From: Caulobacter sp. BP25
GTDB taxonomy: Bacteria; Pseudomonadota; Alphaproteobacteria; Caulobacterales; Caulobacteraceae
Assembly: GCF_002737755.1 (NCBI RefSeq)
Contig: NZ_PEGH01000018.1
Span: 372,001 to 436,000 of the forward strand
Direction: 5' to 3'
DNA: 64,000 nt
This document shows, in pieces, positions 40,866-50,533 of this stretch. The notes beneath the pieces were generated by a model. The model did no database searches, had not been told where the DNA came from, and saw only the letters and a program-made list of their open reading frames with translations. How positions within the stretch are numbered: the first letter of the stretch is position 1; every line of letters begins with the position of its first letter. The translations under genes were made by a program, and so were the position numbers.

Positions 40866-43382
40866 CTAGAACCGCGAGCGCAGCGTCAGACCATAGGTCC
40901 GGGGGGCGCCCAGGAACGCGTCGTAGGTGATGGTGTCCAGCGCCGCATTGTAGGTGCTCTGGGTGGCGCTGAGGCCCGAGGAGCCTTGCAGCGGGCCGTT
41001 GAAGGCGACCTGCATGTACTTTTCGTTCAGCAGGTTCTGGGCCCACAGCTCCATGGTCCACCGCTCGTCGGCTGAGCCCAGGCCCACGCGGCCGTTCACG
41101 ACCGTGTACGCCTTCTGGACCTTCGGCGGGAACAGGTCCGAACCGGTGTTGTAGGACGAAGAGTACTTCGCGCCGATGTTGAAGCGGGCCTTCATGTTGT
41201 CGCCGACCGGCGTCTCGTAGGTCAGCGAGCCCGAGGCCGAGTACTTCGGCGCCAGCGACAGTCGGCTGCCGGGCAGCAGCGCCAGGGCGTTGCCCGGATC
41301 GTTCGGGATCGGTTGATCGCCGTACTCGGTTACGGCGTAGGTGAAGCCGCTCTGCACCGTCAGGCCGCGAACCGGCGTGAACCACAGGAAGTCGGCGTCG
41401 ACGCCCGTGGACGTCACCTCGGGGATCGAGCGCACCACGAACGAGGTGCCCAGGAACGTGTTCAGCTGGAAGTCGGTGAACTTCTGATAGAAGCCGCTGA
41501 CGTTCAGCAGAACCGTGCGGTTGAACAGGGTGTTCTTCAGGCCGATTTCGTAGCTGTCGACGAACTCGGCTGGGAACGAGGTGTCATAGATCGGCACGAC
41601 GCCCGGGCCGCCCGAAGGCAGGCCGTTCGAGGACTGCGTACGGTCCAGGTTGAAGCCGCCGCCCTTGTAGCCGCGCGCGAAGGACGCGTAGCTGAACACT
41701 TCCGGCGAGAAGCGGTACGACGCTTTGATCGTGCCGCTCCACTCCTTGTCCGTCCGCTCCTGCTGCGTGCCGCGACCGTTGAACAGCGCGTTCGCCCAGG
41801 GCAGGCAGAGGTTGGCGACCACCGTGCCGGTGGCGGCCGCGCCGACGATGCTGGCGATCCGGGCCTGGCCCGCGGGCGTCAGGGCCGTGCCGCAGCCGAC
41901 GCCGCCGTCCGAGTTGCTCTGGTAGGTGTCGAGCTTCTTCTTCTCGGACGTGTAGCGCAGGCCCGCGGTGATCTCGAATGAGTCGGTCACGTGCCAGGTG
42001 TCGTTGGTGAACAGGGCCACGGTGGTGGCGCGCTGGTCGTAGCGGTCGCGGAAGCCCTGGCCGCCCGCGAAGGACGTGTTGGGCGCGCGGTTCAGCAGCA
42101 GGGCGATGAAGTTGGGCACGCCCGCCGGATTGGTGGCGGAGCGCGACAGCAGTCGGCCCAGATACTGTTCGTAGTGGTTGCCGAAATAGAAGTTGGCCCG
42201 GTTTTCCAGGCGCTCGTCGGCCAGGAAGGCGCCGATCATCCAGTCGAACTTCTCGTTCCGCCCCGCCAGACGCAGTTCCTGGCTGTAGGTGGTGAACTCG
42301 GAATAGTTCGTGCCGTCCTTGTTGCGATAGGTGATGTCGGCCGTGGTGAAGTCGGAGTCCTGCCCGTTGTCGGTGCGCCAGTTGCGGATGGCCGAGATGC
42401 TGGTCAGCGAGCCGAAGGGCAGGTCGATGTCGCCCTGCAGCGAAATCCCCTTGTCCTCGATCTTGGCGGGTGCGCCGCGGTTTGAGTAGGCGACGCGGTC
42501 GTAGGGATCGGCGGTTGTCGCGAGGGCGCTGGTCTGACCGGAGACCGCCGCCAGGATCGCGGCCGTGGGGCCGGTGCGAATCTGCACCGCGCCGCAGCAG
42601 TTCTCGTCGCGGCGGCTGTAGTCCGCGATCACGCGGAAGGTCGAACGGTCGTCCGGAATGAACAGCAGCTGGCCACGAACCGTATAGAAGTTCTGGTCGG
42701 CGTCCTGGTCGCGCTTGGACGGGCCGCCGCCGGTGATGACGTCGTTGTAGCCATCGCGCTGACGCGCCGCGACATAGAGGCGGCCAGCCAGCTTGTCTTC
42801 GAACAGCGGTCCGGTGACCGAGGCGGACGCGCCCTTGGCCTCGTAGTTGCCAAAGGTCAGCTCGGCGTTGGCGCCGAAGCCGAACTCGGGCTCCTTGGTC
42901 ATGACGTTGATCACGCCGGCCGAGGTGTTCTTGCCAAAGAGGGTGCCTTGCGGGCCCTTCAGCACCTCGATTCGATCCATCTCGCCGAGATCGCCGAAGC
43001 CCACGCCGTTGCGGGGGCGATAGACGCCGTCGATCACCACGCCGACCGAGCTTTCGAGGCCTGGGTTGTCGCCGACCGTGCCGACGCCGCGCACGCGGGC
43101 GGTCGTCGAAGCTTCGGAAGAGGTCGAGGTCACCGTCAGGCCGGGGGTCAGGATGGTCAGGTCCTTGATGTCCCTGATGCCGGTGTCCTGCAGCAGCTTG
43201 GCGCCGACGGCGGTCACCACGACCGGCACATCCTGCAGATTCTGTTCCCGCTTCTGGGCGGTCACGATAATGCTATCTACGGTTTGAACGTCGCTCTCTT
43301 GAGCCTGCGCGGCGCTGGAAGCGCCAAGACCAACGAGGACGACAGCGGACGCAGTGCCGCAAAGCACCTGGGTGAAGCGCAT
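40866..43382 (-). CDS. TonB-dependent receptor
   Basis: 838 residues. Signal peptide about 1-27 (SAVVLVGLGASSAAQA). TonB box VDSIIVTAQKREQNLQDVPVVVTAV and plug motifs TTARVRGVGTVGDNPGLESSVGVVIDGVYRPRNGVGFGDLGEMDRIEVLKGPQGTLFGKNTSAGVINV place it in the large Caulobacter/sphingomonad receptor group often annotated as pesticin- or iron-type. It ends ...GAPRTYGLTLRSRF with terminal Phe. A 7-2-7 palindrome upstream may be an operator. Ligand not known; no linked transporter. Confidence 0.95.
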   Translation of the reverse strand: MRFTQVLCGTASAVVLVGLGASSAAQAQESDVQTVDSIIVTAQKREQNLQDVPVVVTAVGAKLLQDTGIRDIKDLTILTPGLTVTSTSSEASTTARVRGVGTVGDNPGLESSVGVVIDGVYRPRNGVGFGDLGEMDRIEVLKGPQGTLFGKNTSAGVINVMTKEPEFGFGANAELTFGNYEAKGASASVTGPLFEDKLAGRLYVAARQRDGYNDVITGGGPSKRDQDADQNFYTVRGQLLFIPDDRSTFRVIADYSRRDENCCGAVQIRTGPTAAILAAVSGQTSALATTADPYDRVAYSNRGAPAKIEDKGISLQGDIDLPFGSLTSISAIRNWRTDNGQDSDFTTADITYRNKDGTNYSEFTTYSQELRLAGRNEKFDWMIGAFLADERLENRANFYFGNHYEQYLGRLLSRSATNPAGVPNFIALLLNRAPNTSFAGGQGFRDRYDQRATTVALFTNDTWHVTDSFEITAGLRYTSEKKKLDTYQSNSDGGVGCGTALTPAGQARIASIVGAAATGTVVANLCLPWANALFNGRGTQQERTDKEWSGTIKASYRFSPEVFSYASFARGYKGGGFNLDRTQSSNGLPSGGPGVVPIYDTSFPAEFVDSYEIGLKNTLFNRTVLLNVSGFYQKFTDFQLNTFLGTSFVVRSIPEVTSTGVDADFLWFTPVRGLTVQSGFTYAVTEYGDQPIPNDPGNALALLPGSRLSLAPKYSASGSLTYETPVGDNMKARFNIGAKYSSSYNTGSDLFPPKVQKAYTVVNGRVGLGSADERWTMELWAQNLLNEKYMQVAFNGPLQGSSGLSATQSTYNAALDTITYDAFLGAPRTYGLTLRSRF

Positions 43383-43448
43383 TTCCTACCTCGGTTCATT
43401 GGCCCGGAGACGCTTGCCCGTCCCCAGGCTTGTTTTTCGTTGCTCCGC

Positions 43449-43464
43449 TCGAACGACCGTTCGA
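43449..43464 (-). promoter_or_regulatory. Palindromic operator candidate upstream of TonB receptor
   Basis: TCGAACG-AC-CGTTCGA, seven-base arms around a two-base centre, 67 bases upstream of the receptor ATG. The size and GAACG/CGTTC core resemble TetR/AcrR-type operators. No regulator gene lies next to it, so the binding protein would be encoded elsewhere. Confidence 0.45.
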
Positions 43465-43629
43465 ATGGATAACCAAGGGTTAGGCGCCGTCCTGGCGTTC
43501 GGCAAGCAAAATCCCTTGTGACAAAAAGGCCTAGCCGTCTCTGTTGCTGGGATGTGACAACGTTCGGCGACCGTCATGTACTTTCGAAGAAGGGTTGCGC
43601 GCGAGCCGTCTCGGTCTCATCTGGCGACC

Positions 43630-45077
43630 ATGTCCTTGTCGCCCGCCTACCGTCCCGACCCGCGTTTCCAGTCCTTGGGGCGTGATTTCGCCGATCCCGT
43701 CGAGGCGGCGGACTTTCCCCAGACGATACTTCGCTACCGCAATGACCGAGCGGCGGCGAGCGTGGGGCTAAGCGCACTGTCAGACGCCGAATGGACCGCT
43801 CATTTCGGCCGTTTCGCGCCTCTGCCGGACAACCAGACCGTCCCACTGGCCATGCGCTATCACGGCCATCAGTTCCGAGTTTACAATCCCGACCTCGGCG
43901 ACGGGCGGGGTTTCTTGTTCGCCCAGCTGCGCGAGGCGGGGAGTGACCGCCTGCTGGATCTGGCCACAAAGGGCTCGGGTCAGACGCCCTGGTCGCGTTC
44001 GGGCGATGGCCGGTTGACCTTGAAAGGCGGGGTGCGGGAAGTCCTGGCCGCCAGTCTGCTAGAGGCGCTGGGCGTCCCGACGTCCCGGGCGTTCTCGCTG
44101 GTTGAAACGGGGGAGGCGCTGACGCGAGGCGATGAGCCCAGCCCGACCCGCTCGGCCGTGCTGACGAGACTCTCGCACAGCCACATCCGCTTTGGCACGT
44201 TCCAGCGCCTGGCCTATTTCGAGCGCCGCGACCTGATCTCGGTCCTGATCGACCACGTCGTCGAGACCTACTTCCCGCATCTGGGCGCCGCGCCGGATCG
44301 CTCGGCCGCCCTGCTGGAGGCGGTGGTCGCCGCCAGCGCCCGTCTGCTGGCCCGCTGGATGGCGGCGGGCTTCGTGCATGGCGTGCTCAACACCGACAAC
44401 ATGGTGGTCACCGGCGAGAGCTTCGACTATGGCCCCTGGCGCTTTCTGCCGCGCAACGATCCGAACTTCGTCGCCGCCTATTTCGACCACTCGGGTCTCT
44501 ACAGCTTTGGTCGCCAGCCCGAGGCGGTGTTCTGGAACCTGCAGCAACTGGCCGCCTGCCTGACGCTAGTCGGCGAGCAGGCCGGACTGCTGGCGGCGCT
44601 GAACGGCTTCTCCGAGGCCTATCGGACGGCGCTGCGCGGCGCGATCCTCGACCGGCTGGGCCTCGAGAGTCGCGGTCCCGACCATGATGTCGACCTGGTC
44701 AACGCGGCTTTCCGAGCCTTGGCCGAGGGCGGCGACGCGCTGCGCTGGGAGCCGTTCTTCTTCGACTGGTTCGGGGGGAGGCCTCCGAAGCGCGGGCGCT
44801 GTCCGGACCGCGGGCGGCGCTGTACGAGGGCGAGGCTTTCCGGGCGTTCCGCGCGCGGCTCGCCGACTACGCCCCCGACCGTCCCGAGCGCCTGGACGAT
44901 GCGGTGTTCCAGCGTCCCGAGCCGGAGGAGCTTCTCATCGACGAGGTCGAGGTCCTGTGGGCGCAGATCGACCAAGCCGACGACTGGGCGCCGCTCAATG
45001 CCAAGTTGGAGCGGATCGAGGCGGCCCGGCGGGCCTATGGGCTGGGCGTCGCGCGTGACGAAAAAGCCGCCCTCTGA
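43630..45077 (+). pseudogene. selO: SelO (YdiU) protein adenylyltransferase, disrupted by a single-base frameshift
   Basis: SelO is a pseudokinase that transfers AMP to proteins. From ATG 43630 the product is normal through YRNDRAAASVGLSAL, MRYHGHQFRVYNPDLGDGRG, KGSGQTPWSRSGDGRLTLKGGVREVLAASLLEALGVPTSRA, HGVLNTDNMVVTGESFDYGPW and FFFDWFG. At the GGGGGG tract (44773-44778) the frame shifts. The proper C-terminus continues in another frame (EASEARALSGPRAALYEGEA...RAYGLGV) to a TGA at 45075. Adding one G to the tract gives exactly 483 codons including the stop. As written, translation reads unrelated residues to 45144. Either a true mutation, a slippery-tract event or an assembly error. Confidence 0.88.
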
Positions 45078-45167
45078 ATTTTTTCATTCGGGCGCGGAAC
45101 AACCGTCAAGGTTCCGTCTTACAGTTTCGGCACAGTGCCACTGACGAACGCCGCTTGGAGATTCCCG

Positions 45168-45293
45168 ATGCGCATCTTCCAACCGATCATGCTGGTTTGC
45201 GCCGTAGCCATGTCGTTCGTGGGAGCGCTGGGCCTTCCAGGATGCGCCCGCGCCATTGGCGAGTGCCTGCGCGACCGTACAGAACTGGCCTGA
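45168..45293 (+). CDS. 41-residue small exported protein
   Basis: Begins MRIFQPIMLVCAVAMSFVGA, a plausible signal peptide, with GGAG 7 bases upstream of the ATG at 45168. The remainder (LGLPGCARAIGECLRDRTELA) has two Cys. LPGCA could also act as a lipobox-like site. Located between selO and a convergent deacetylase gene. Not recognised; supported by ribosome-binding site and peptide character only. Confidence 0.5.
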   Translation: MRIFQPIMLVCAVAMSFVGALGLPGCARAIGECLRDRTELA

Positions 45294-45311
45294 CGCCAAG
45301 CGTTCAGGCGT

Positions 45312-46088
45312 TCAGGCGCTAAGCGCCGTCAGCGCGCGGGGGGCGGCGCTCATAACGTCCTGTCGCGCCTGGATCGGGAAAGCCGCCAGGAACTGCTCCA
45401 GGAACGCCCAGGTCGCCGCGTCGTGATCCAGGTGGTGGGTCAAGAGGCCCATTGGCTCGTCCCACCGACGGGAAAGCCGTCGCTCCGCCATCAGCCGGCG
45501 CATCCGCGAGAGGAAGCGCCAGCGTCCCCGGAAGCGGCCGCCACCCTTCCAGCGCAGCACGTCGAGATGCGCGTCCAGGCGCGCGACGCCCTCGCCGTAC
45601 CCCTGCTCCTGGTCGAAGGCGGACACGGCCGTGATCGCCGAGTCGCCGATCGCCTCGACGACCTGGGGCGCCAGGTTGTTCCAGGGCGGAACGAACAGGG
45701 TCGGCTGCGCGCCGGCGCGATGAAACGCCATCACGGTGGCGCGCAGCTGGGCGCGAACCCATTCAAGGCTATCCTCGGGGACCACTTCGCCGAAGCCGCG
45801 CCCTTCGGGCTGGCGGTTAATGTGCTTGAAGCCGTGGATCGCGATCTCGACGGACGCTTCCCGCTCGACCCGGCGGACGAGAGCTGGAAGGTGAGGTCCG
45901 GCGATCGCCGCCAGGGTCAGCGGGGCGCTGTGGCGACGCGAAAAGTCCAGCAGCTTGTCGAGCGCTTCGCCGGTGGCGCGTGCGTCGTCGTCGCGCCACC
46001 ACAGGACCGGCGCGTGTCCTGCCTCGGCCCAGAGCCGAAGCTCCCGGCCGAGTAGCAAGCGAAAGGCGAAGGGCGCGGAACGCCGCAT
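45312..46088 (-). CDS. Polysaccharide deacetylase-like protein
   Basis: 258 residues. Although divergent, it keeps NodB-type features: the acidic VLWWRDDDARATGEAL motif, the zinc-binding EIAIHGFKHINR (HxxxH) and a later PPWNNL strand. A C-terminal His motif LLTHHLDHDA follows. It lies 7 bases downstream of a family-2 glycosyltransferase, so the two form an operon, probably acting on a cell-surface glycan. Confidence 0.83.
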   Translation of the reverse strand: MRRSAPFAFRLLLGRELRLWAEAGHAPVLWWRDDDARATGEALDKLLDFSRRHSAPLTLAAIAGPHLPALVRRVEREASVEIAIHGFKHINRQPEGRGFGEVVPEDSLEWVRAQLRATVMAFHRAGAQPTLFVPPWNNLAPQVVEAIGDSAITAVSAFDQEQGYGEGVARLDAHLDVLRWKGGGRFRGRWRFLSRMRRLMAERRLSRRWDEPMGLLTHHLDHDAATWAFLEQFLAAFPIQARQDVMSAAPRALTALSA

Positions 46089-46095
46089 GATCCGG

Positions 46096-46929
46096 CTACT
46101 GGCTCACCGCCTCGGCCCGACGCAGCGGCAGGGCGGCCAGCGGCGTAGGAGGGGTCGCGGCGCCCCGGGCGCGGTTCCGGAGGATTTCGCGCGCGCGCAG
46201 GTTCGACAGGATCGGGTAGAGACCGGCCATCAGCGAGATCAGGAAGCCCAGGTCGCCCTCCCGATAGCCCTTGCGCGAGACATAGCATTTGAAGAAGCGG
46301 CGAACGCCGCGGAACGCGTCGTCAACGATGCTCTTGACCTTGCCGCGATCAGCCAGGTCCAGCGCCCGCAGGGCGGTGTAGCGTGATAGACGGGCGAACA
46401 TATCGCCGATGTCCTCATCGACCATGTGGCGCAGGGACTGCTTGAGCCGACCGCCATACGCGCCCTCAAGCTTGGCGCCGGGGTGCACCCGTTCGGACTT
46501 CCAGGATTTGACCCCTCGGCGGAACAGCCGCGCGGCCGAGGATGTGCCGAACGAACCGCCCCAGCCGTGGCGGACCAATTGGTCGCCGATGTAGTTGTCG
46601 ATCGGCGTTTGATACCAGTCGGCCGCATCGGAGCGTTCGATGGTTTCGCGAACTTCCTTGGCGAAGGCGAGGCTGACTCCTTCGTCCGCGTCCAGCTCCA
46701 GGATCCAGTCGCCGGTGCAGCGCGCCAGGCCGGCATGCTTGCGCGGGCCTTCGATCGGGAAAATGCCGGAAACCACCGTGGCGCCGTACTGACGGGCGAT
46801 CGCCTCGGTGCCATCGCTGCAACGGTCGGCGACGACGATGATCTCATCGCAGAAGGACAAGGCGGCCAGGCACGAGGGCAGGCGCTGCTCCTCATTGTGG
46901 ACGCAGAGCAATACGGAAAGCTTGGTCAT
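46096..46929 (-). CDS. Family 2 glycosyltransferase
   Basis: 277 residues from the ATG at 46929; an upstream in-frame start at 46977 has no support. GT-A fold: LSVLLCVHNEEQRLPSCLAAL, EIIVVADRCSDGTEAIARQYGA, then the metal site WILELDADEGVS (DxD). The remainder resembles LPS inner-core beta-glucosyl transferases of the WaaE/LgtF type (SSAARLFRRGVKSWKSERVHPGAKLEG and the hydrophobic LGFLISLMAGLYPILSNLRAREI). Possibly LPS or exopolysaccharide synthesis with the adjacent deacetylase. Confidence 0.88.
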   Translation of the reverse strand: MTKLSVLLCVHNEEQRLPSCLAALSFCDEIIVVADRCSDGTEAIARQYGATVVSGIFPIEGPRKHAGLARCTGDWILELDADEGVSLAFAKEVRETIERSDAADWYQTPIDNYIGDQLVRHGWGGSFGTSSAARLFRRGVKSWKSERVHPGAKLEGAYGGRLKQSLRHMVDEDIGDMFARLSRYTALRALDLADRGKVKSIVDDAFRGVRRFFKCYVSRKGYREGDLGFLISLMAGLYPILSNLRAREILRNRARGAATPPTPLAALPLRRAEAVSQ

Positions 46930-47050
46930 TACTCGAAATCCCTGATCGAGCGTCCCGCGCCCCGCGGTCGCTCTCACAGAAGATGACGGCGCCGTCAGGG
47001 GGCTCCCCCCGGTGTGGCGCTAAGAAATGTTTAAGCTTTGCGACAGCGGC

Positions 47051-49449
47051 TCAGAAGTGGGCCGAAAGCGCCAGGCTCCAGGTCCGCGGACGCTGAGGCG
47101 TGACCTGGCGCACCTGACCGAAGCTGAACGGATTGCCATAGGCGAAGGTGTCGCTGGAGCTGTTCCAGGGATTGCTGACGAACAGCGCGGCCCGCCAGCG
47201 ATCGGTCATCAGCTGCGCCGACAACTTGCCGGTGTAATAGCCGCCCATGGACGGCGAATAGCGCGGGTCGAAGGTCAGGCGCGAGCGGCCGATGTAGCCG
47301 GTTTCGGCCGTGAGCATCAGCGAGGCCTTGGCCGTCAGCGGCCTCTGATAGGTGACGAGGCTTCCGAAGGAGACGTCCGGCACGCCAGGCAGGCTGGCCG
47401 TCTCGGCGGCGATGCCAAAGCCTGGCGCGATGCGGGTCAGCTCTGGCTCGTTGAACAGAGCGTTTCCCGACAGGGTCAGACGACGGGTGGCCCGCCAGGC
47501 GGCTTCGATCTCGACCCCGCGGTTGCGACCGTCGCCGATATTGGCGGTGTAGGACAGGCCCGAGGTGAAATACTGGTCGGTCTGGATGTCTCGCCAGTCG
47601 ACGTAGAACAGGGCCGTGCGCAGGTTCAGGCGGCCCTTGAAGGGTGTCAGGGTGGCGCCGAGCTCGTAATTGCGCAGGTGGTCGGGGCGGAAGGCGCGAC
47701 GAGCCTCGGATGGCGTGACCAGACCGCCCGAGTTGAGGCCGCCGGCGCGGTACCCCTGCGAGGTCAGCACATAGATCATCCCGCCGCCCGACAGGTCGCG
47801 CTGCAGCGAGACCTTGGGAGAGAAGCCACTGAACGAGGCGGCGCGATCCAGGTTCCGCGAGACGCCGGGAGACGGCGCCAGTACGTGCGAGCGGGTATGG
47901 ACCCTGGTCCTGAAGCTTCGGCCGCCCAGCGCGGCCTTCCAGCCGCCGCCAAGATCATAGCTGGCTTCGCCGTAGACCGCGTATTCGCTCAGAAGGTCCT
48001 TGCGGTCTTCAGTGTAGACCCTGCGCGTCACGTTCGAGATCCGGGCGCGAAGATCAGCGTCGCTTTCCTCGATGCTGCGCGTGGCGAAAACGCCGACCAT
48101 CCAGCGCAGCCGACCCCATTCCGGACCAGTATACAGCGCGTCCTCGACAGCCATCCGCACGCGCGAGGATTCGTCGTAGAATCCCAGCTCCAGGCCCTCT
48201 TCGGAGAACTGCGTCAGGGCCAGGGTCGCATCGTAGCGGCTGGCGAACTTGTGGGTGACATAACCGGTCACCGACTCGAACTGTCCCCAGTCGCCCGAGC
48301 CGCTGATCTTCAGAGAGGTCTGACCCAGCCTGTTGCGGTGTGTCTCCCGCACTTGGTTGGCGCGGCGCGGCCCTCCCGGCGCCAGTGTGACGTACTGGGT
48401 GTCCTTGGATGAGACGCTCTGGCCAGCGACGCCCAGGCGGATTTCCCATTCGCCGCGCTCGGTGCGCCAGGCTACGCGTCCCCCCGGCGCGTGGTCTTGT
48501 CCACGTTCGACAGGCGCAGGTTCACGTCGTCTAGATAGCCACCGTCGACGTCATGGTAGATCGTCGCCCGCAAGGCCGACTGGGCGCTGGTCGGTACGTT
48601 GACGACACCCTCGAAGCGATAGCTGTCGGAGCCGGACTCGGTGTCGGCGAAGGTGGTTCCGGCCGAGGCGGCGTAAACGCCTAGCTCGGGCGCGCGGGTG
48701 ACGATGCGGTAGATGCCGCTGAGCGAACCGCCGCCGTACAGGGCGCCTTGCGGCCCCCGCAGCACCTCCACCCGCTCCACGTCGATCAGGCGTAGGTCAG
48801 GGTCAGGGGCGTTGTAGTTGACCGGCAGATCGTCGAGATACGTCCCCACCGTCGACTGGGTTCGCCCCGTGAAGGTGCCGTCCGAGAGGCCGCGCAGCAG
48901 GATTTTGTTACGCCCCGCGCCCAGGTTGGTGGTGATGAAGCCCGTGGTCTGGCGGGCCACAGAGCCGGTCTCGCCCGCGCCGGTGTCCTGCAGCTGGGGC
49001 GAGCCGATGACGCTGACCCCGCCGGGCAGGCTGCCCAGACGCGCAGGCCGCTTGCCGGCGGTGACGATCAGCGGGGCCAGCGGGGCCAGCGGCTCGATCA
49101 CGGTCGGCGTCACGGGACGCAAGGCGATCTGGGGGCGCGGGGCGGGCTTGAGCGGCGAGAAGCGGATCGTATGGGCGTCGATGAAGGCGTAGCCGCAGCC
49201 GCTTCCGGCCACGGCGCGGTCCAGAGCTTGGCGGAGCGTGAACAGCCCCACCAGGGGCGCGCCGGGCCCTTTGCAGGCGTCGAGGCCGCCCACGCTGACG
49301 CCCATGCGGACGCTCAGTTCGATCAGGGTTTCGGAAGCGGTGGACTTGCGGATGTCCAGGCGCGCGCGTGGCTCGGCGGCGACCGCACCGTGTCCACTAA
49401 GGCCAAGTTCCAGAATACTGGCGGCGAAAAGGGAAAGGGCCCGCTTCAG
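47051..49449 (-). pseudogene. FecA-type TonB-dependent receptor with STN domain, frameshifted and lacking ATG/GTG/TTG start
   Basis: Reading from a CTG at 49449: signal peptide (KRALSLFAASILELG...AVAA), STN domain (LDIRKSTASETLIELSVRMGVSVGG...AFIDAHTIRF), TonB box (PLIVTAGKRPARLG), plug (TTNLGAGRNKILLRGLS...VERVEVLRGPQGALYGGGSLSGI) and barrel. The frame breaks at the CCCCCC run 48480-48485 (GGGGGG in the coding sense), giving a TAG at 48472. The downstream half (VRETHRNRLGQTSLKI...LALSAHF) resumes in another frame. Adding one G restores exactly 800 codons. No standard start codon exists after the in-frame TAA just upstream. It follows fecI-fecR genes and would be their signalling receptor. 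Confidence 0.85.
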
Positions 49450-49459
49450 GATCGGGCCC
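49430..49459 (-). terminator. Hairpin with T-rich tail between fecR-like gene and receptor
   Basis: GGGCCCG (49437-49443 plus strand) pairs with CGGGCCC (49453-49459), with a nine-base loop that contains the CTG at 49449. The minus-strand RNA continues TTTCCCTTTT. It resembles an intrinsic terminator and could limit receptor expression relative to the sigma/anti-sigma genes. Confidence 0.55.
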
Positions 49460-49470
49460 GCTTACGCGCG

Positions 49471-50448
49471 TCAGTTCGAAGCGGACGGCCTTCCGCGCAG
49501 GACAATGGCATCATCGGTCGGCGTCGCCGAAATAGGCATCAGGCTGGTCAGGCGACGGACCATCGCATTCTGGCCATCCACGATCAATACGCCGGAGAAC
49601 CGAAGTGTCGCGGTGTTTTCCCCTTCGAGGCGAATGGGACGCTCGAAGTAGTGGTTCATGTCGCTGACGATCCGGCCCAGCGGCTGGTCGCGATAGACCA
49701 GCCGACCCGAGCGCCAGCCGACCTGGTCTTCCGCCGCCACGGAGCGCACGGTGATGTTCGACGCGCCTTCGACATGCTCCAGCATTTGGCCGGGGCGCAG
49801 GCGGATGGGCGTGTCCTTGCCGTCGGTCGAGACCTCGACCAGGCCGCGCAGCACGGTGACGCTAAGCTGACCGTCGCGCCGACGAACGTCGAATCGGGTG
49901 CCAAGCACGCGCACCGTCTCGTCGCCGGCGGTGATCAGGAAGGGGCGGGCGCTGTCGTGCGCCACGTCGAACAGGGCTTGACCGTCGTGGACCGTGACGC
50001 GGCGTGCGTCCTTTTCCAGGCGAACCGAAATGTGGGAGTCGGTGTTCAGATCGACGCGGCTGCCATCGGCCAGATCAAGCGTACGGTTCTCGCCCTTGGC
50101 CGTGGTGTACAGCGTATCGGGCTGGGGCAGCAGCTCGCCCCATGGCGCGATGGTGATCGCGACGGCGGCCGCGGCGGCGGCCGCGCCCAGACCGCCCAGC
50201 CATCGCCAGTCGATCGCGAACCCCCGCTTCGCCGCGACACGCCTCGGTTCGGCCAGTTCCCCCCGGATCGCCGAACCTCGCTGGAAGATCTCCTCGTCGA
50301 CGGCCTGGATGGCGTCATACGCCTCCTGCGCGCCCGGCTCGGAAAGCCAGGCGTCAAACGCCAGCCAGTCGGTCTCATCGACCTCCGGCCGCTGCAGACG
50401 GGTCAGCCAATCGGCCGCCTCTTGCAGGTGCTGCGCTGACCGGCTCAT
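49471..50448 (-). CDS. FecR-family anti-sigma / transmembrane signal transducer
   Basis: 325 residues. A cytoplasmic N-terminal domain (AADWLTRLQRPEVDETDWLAFDAWLSEPGAQEAYDA) is followed by one TM segment (GGLGAAAAAAAVAITIAP, about 86-103). The periplasmic FecR domain (LYTTAKGENRTLDLADGSRVDLNTDSHISVRLEKDARRVTVHDGQALFDVAHDSARPFLITAGDETVRVLGTRFDV) is followed by a C-terminal STN-interacting region. It holds the FecI-like sigma factor until the receptor STN domain signals. The gene itself is intact although its receptor gene is damaged. Confidence 0.94.
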   Translation of the reverse strand: MSRSAQHLQEAADWLTRLQRPEVDETDWLAFDAWLSEPGAQEAYDAIQAVDEEIFQRGSAIRGELAEPRRVAAKRGFAIDWRWLGGLGAAAAAAAVAITIAPWGELLPQPDTLYTTAKGENRTLDLADGSRVDLNTDSHISVRLEKDARRVTVHDGQALFDVAHDSARPFLITAGDETVRVLGTRFDVRRRDGQLSVTVLRGLVEVSTDGKDTPIRLRPGQMLEHVEGASNITVRSVAAEDQVGWRSGRLVYRDQPLGRIVSDMNHYFERPIRLEGENTATLRFSGVLIVDGQNAMVRRLTSLMPISATPTDDAIVLRGRPSASN

Positions 50449-50533
50449 CCGGCGTTGCTCCGACGAGGATCCATCATCCCCCTGGGAGAAGACGTCGCCA
50501 CGATGCTCCGCCCCCTATGGACAATTCCATAAA

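Noticed and set aside
39547-40869. 440-codon open frame antisense to the M28 peptidase
   Set aside because: Composition-driven antisense frame, no ribosome-binding site, no recognisable fold.
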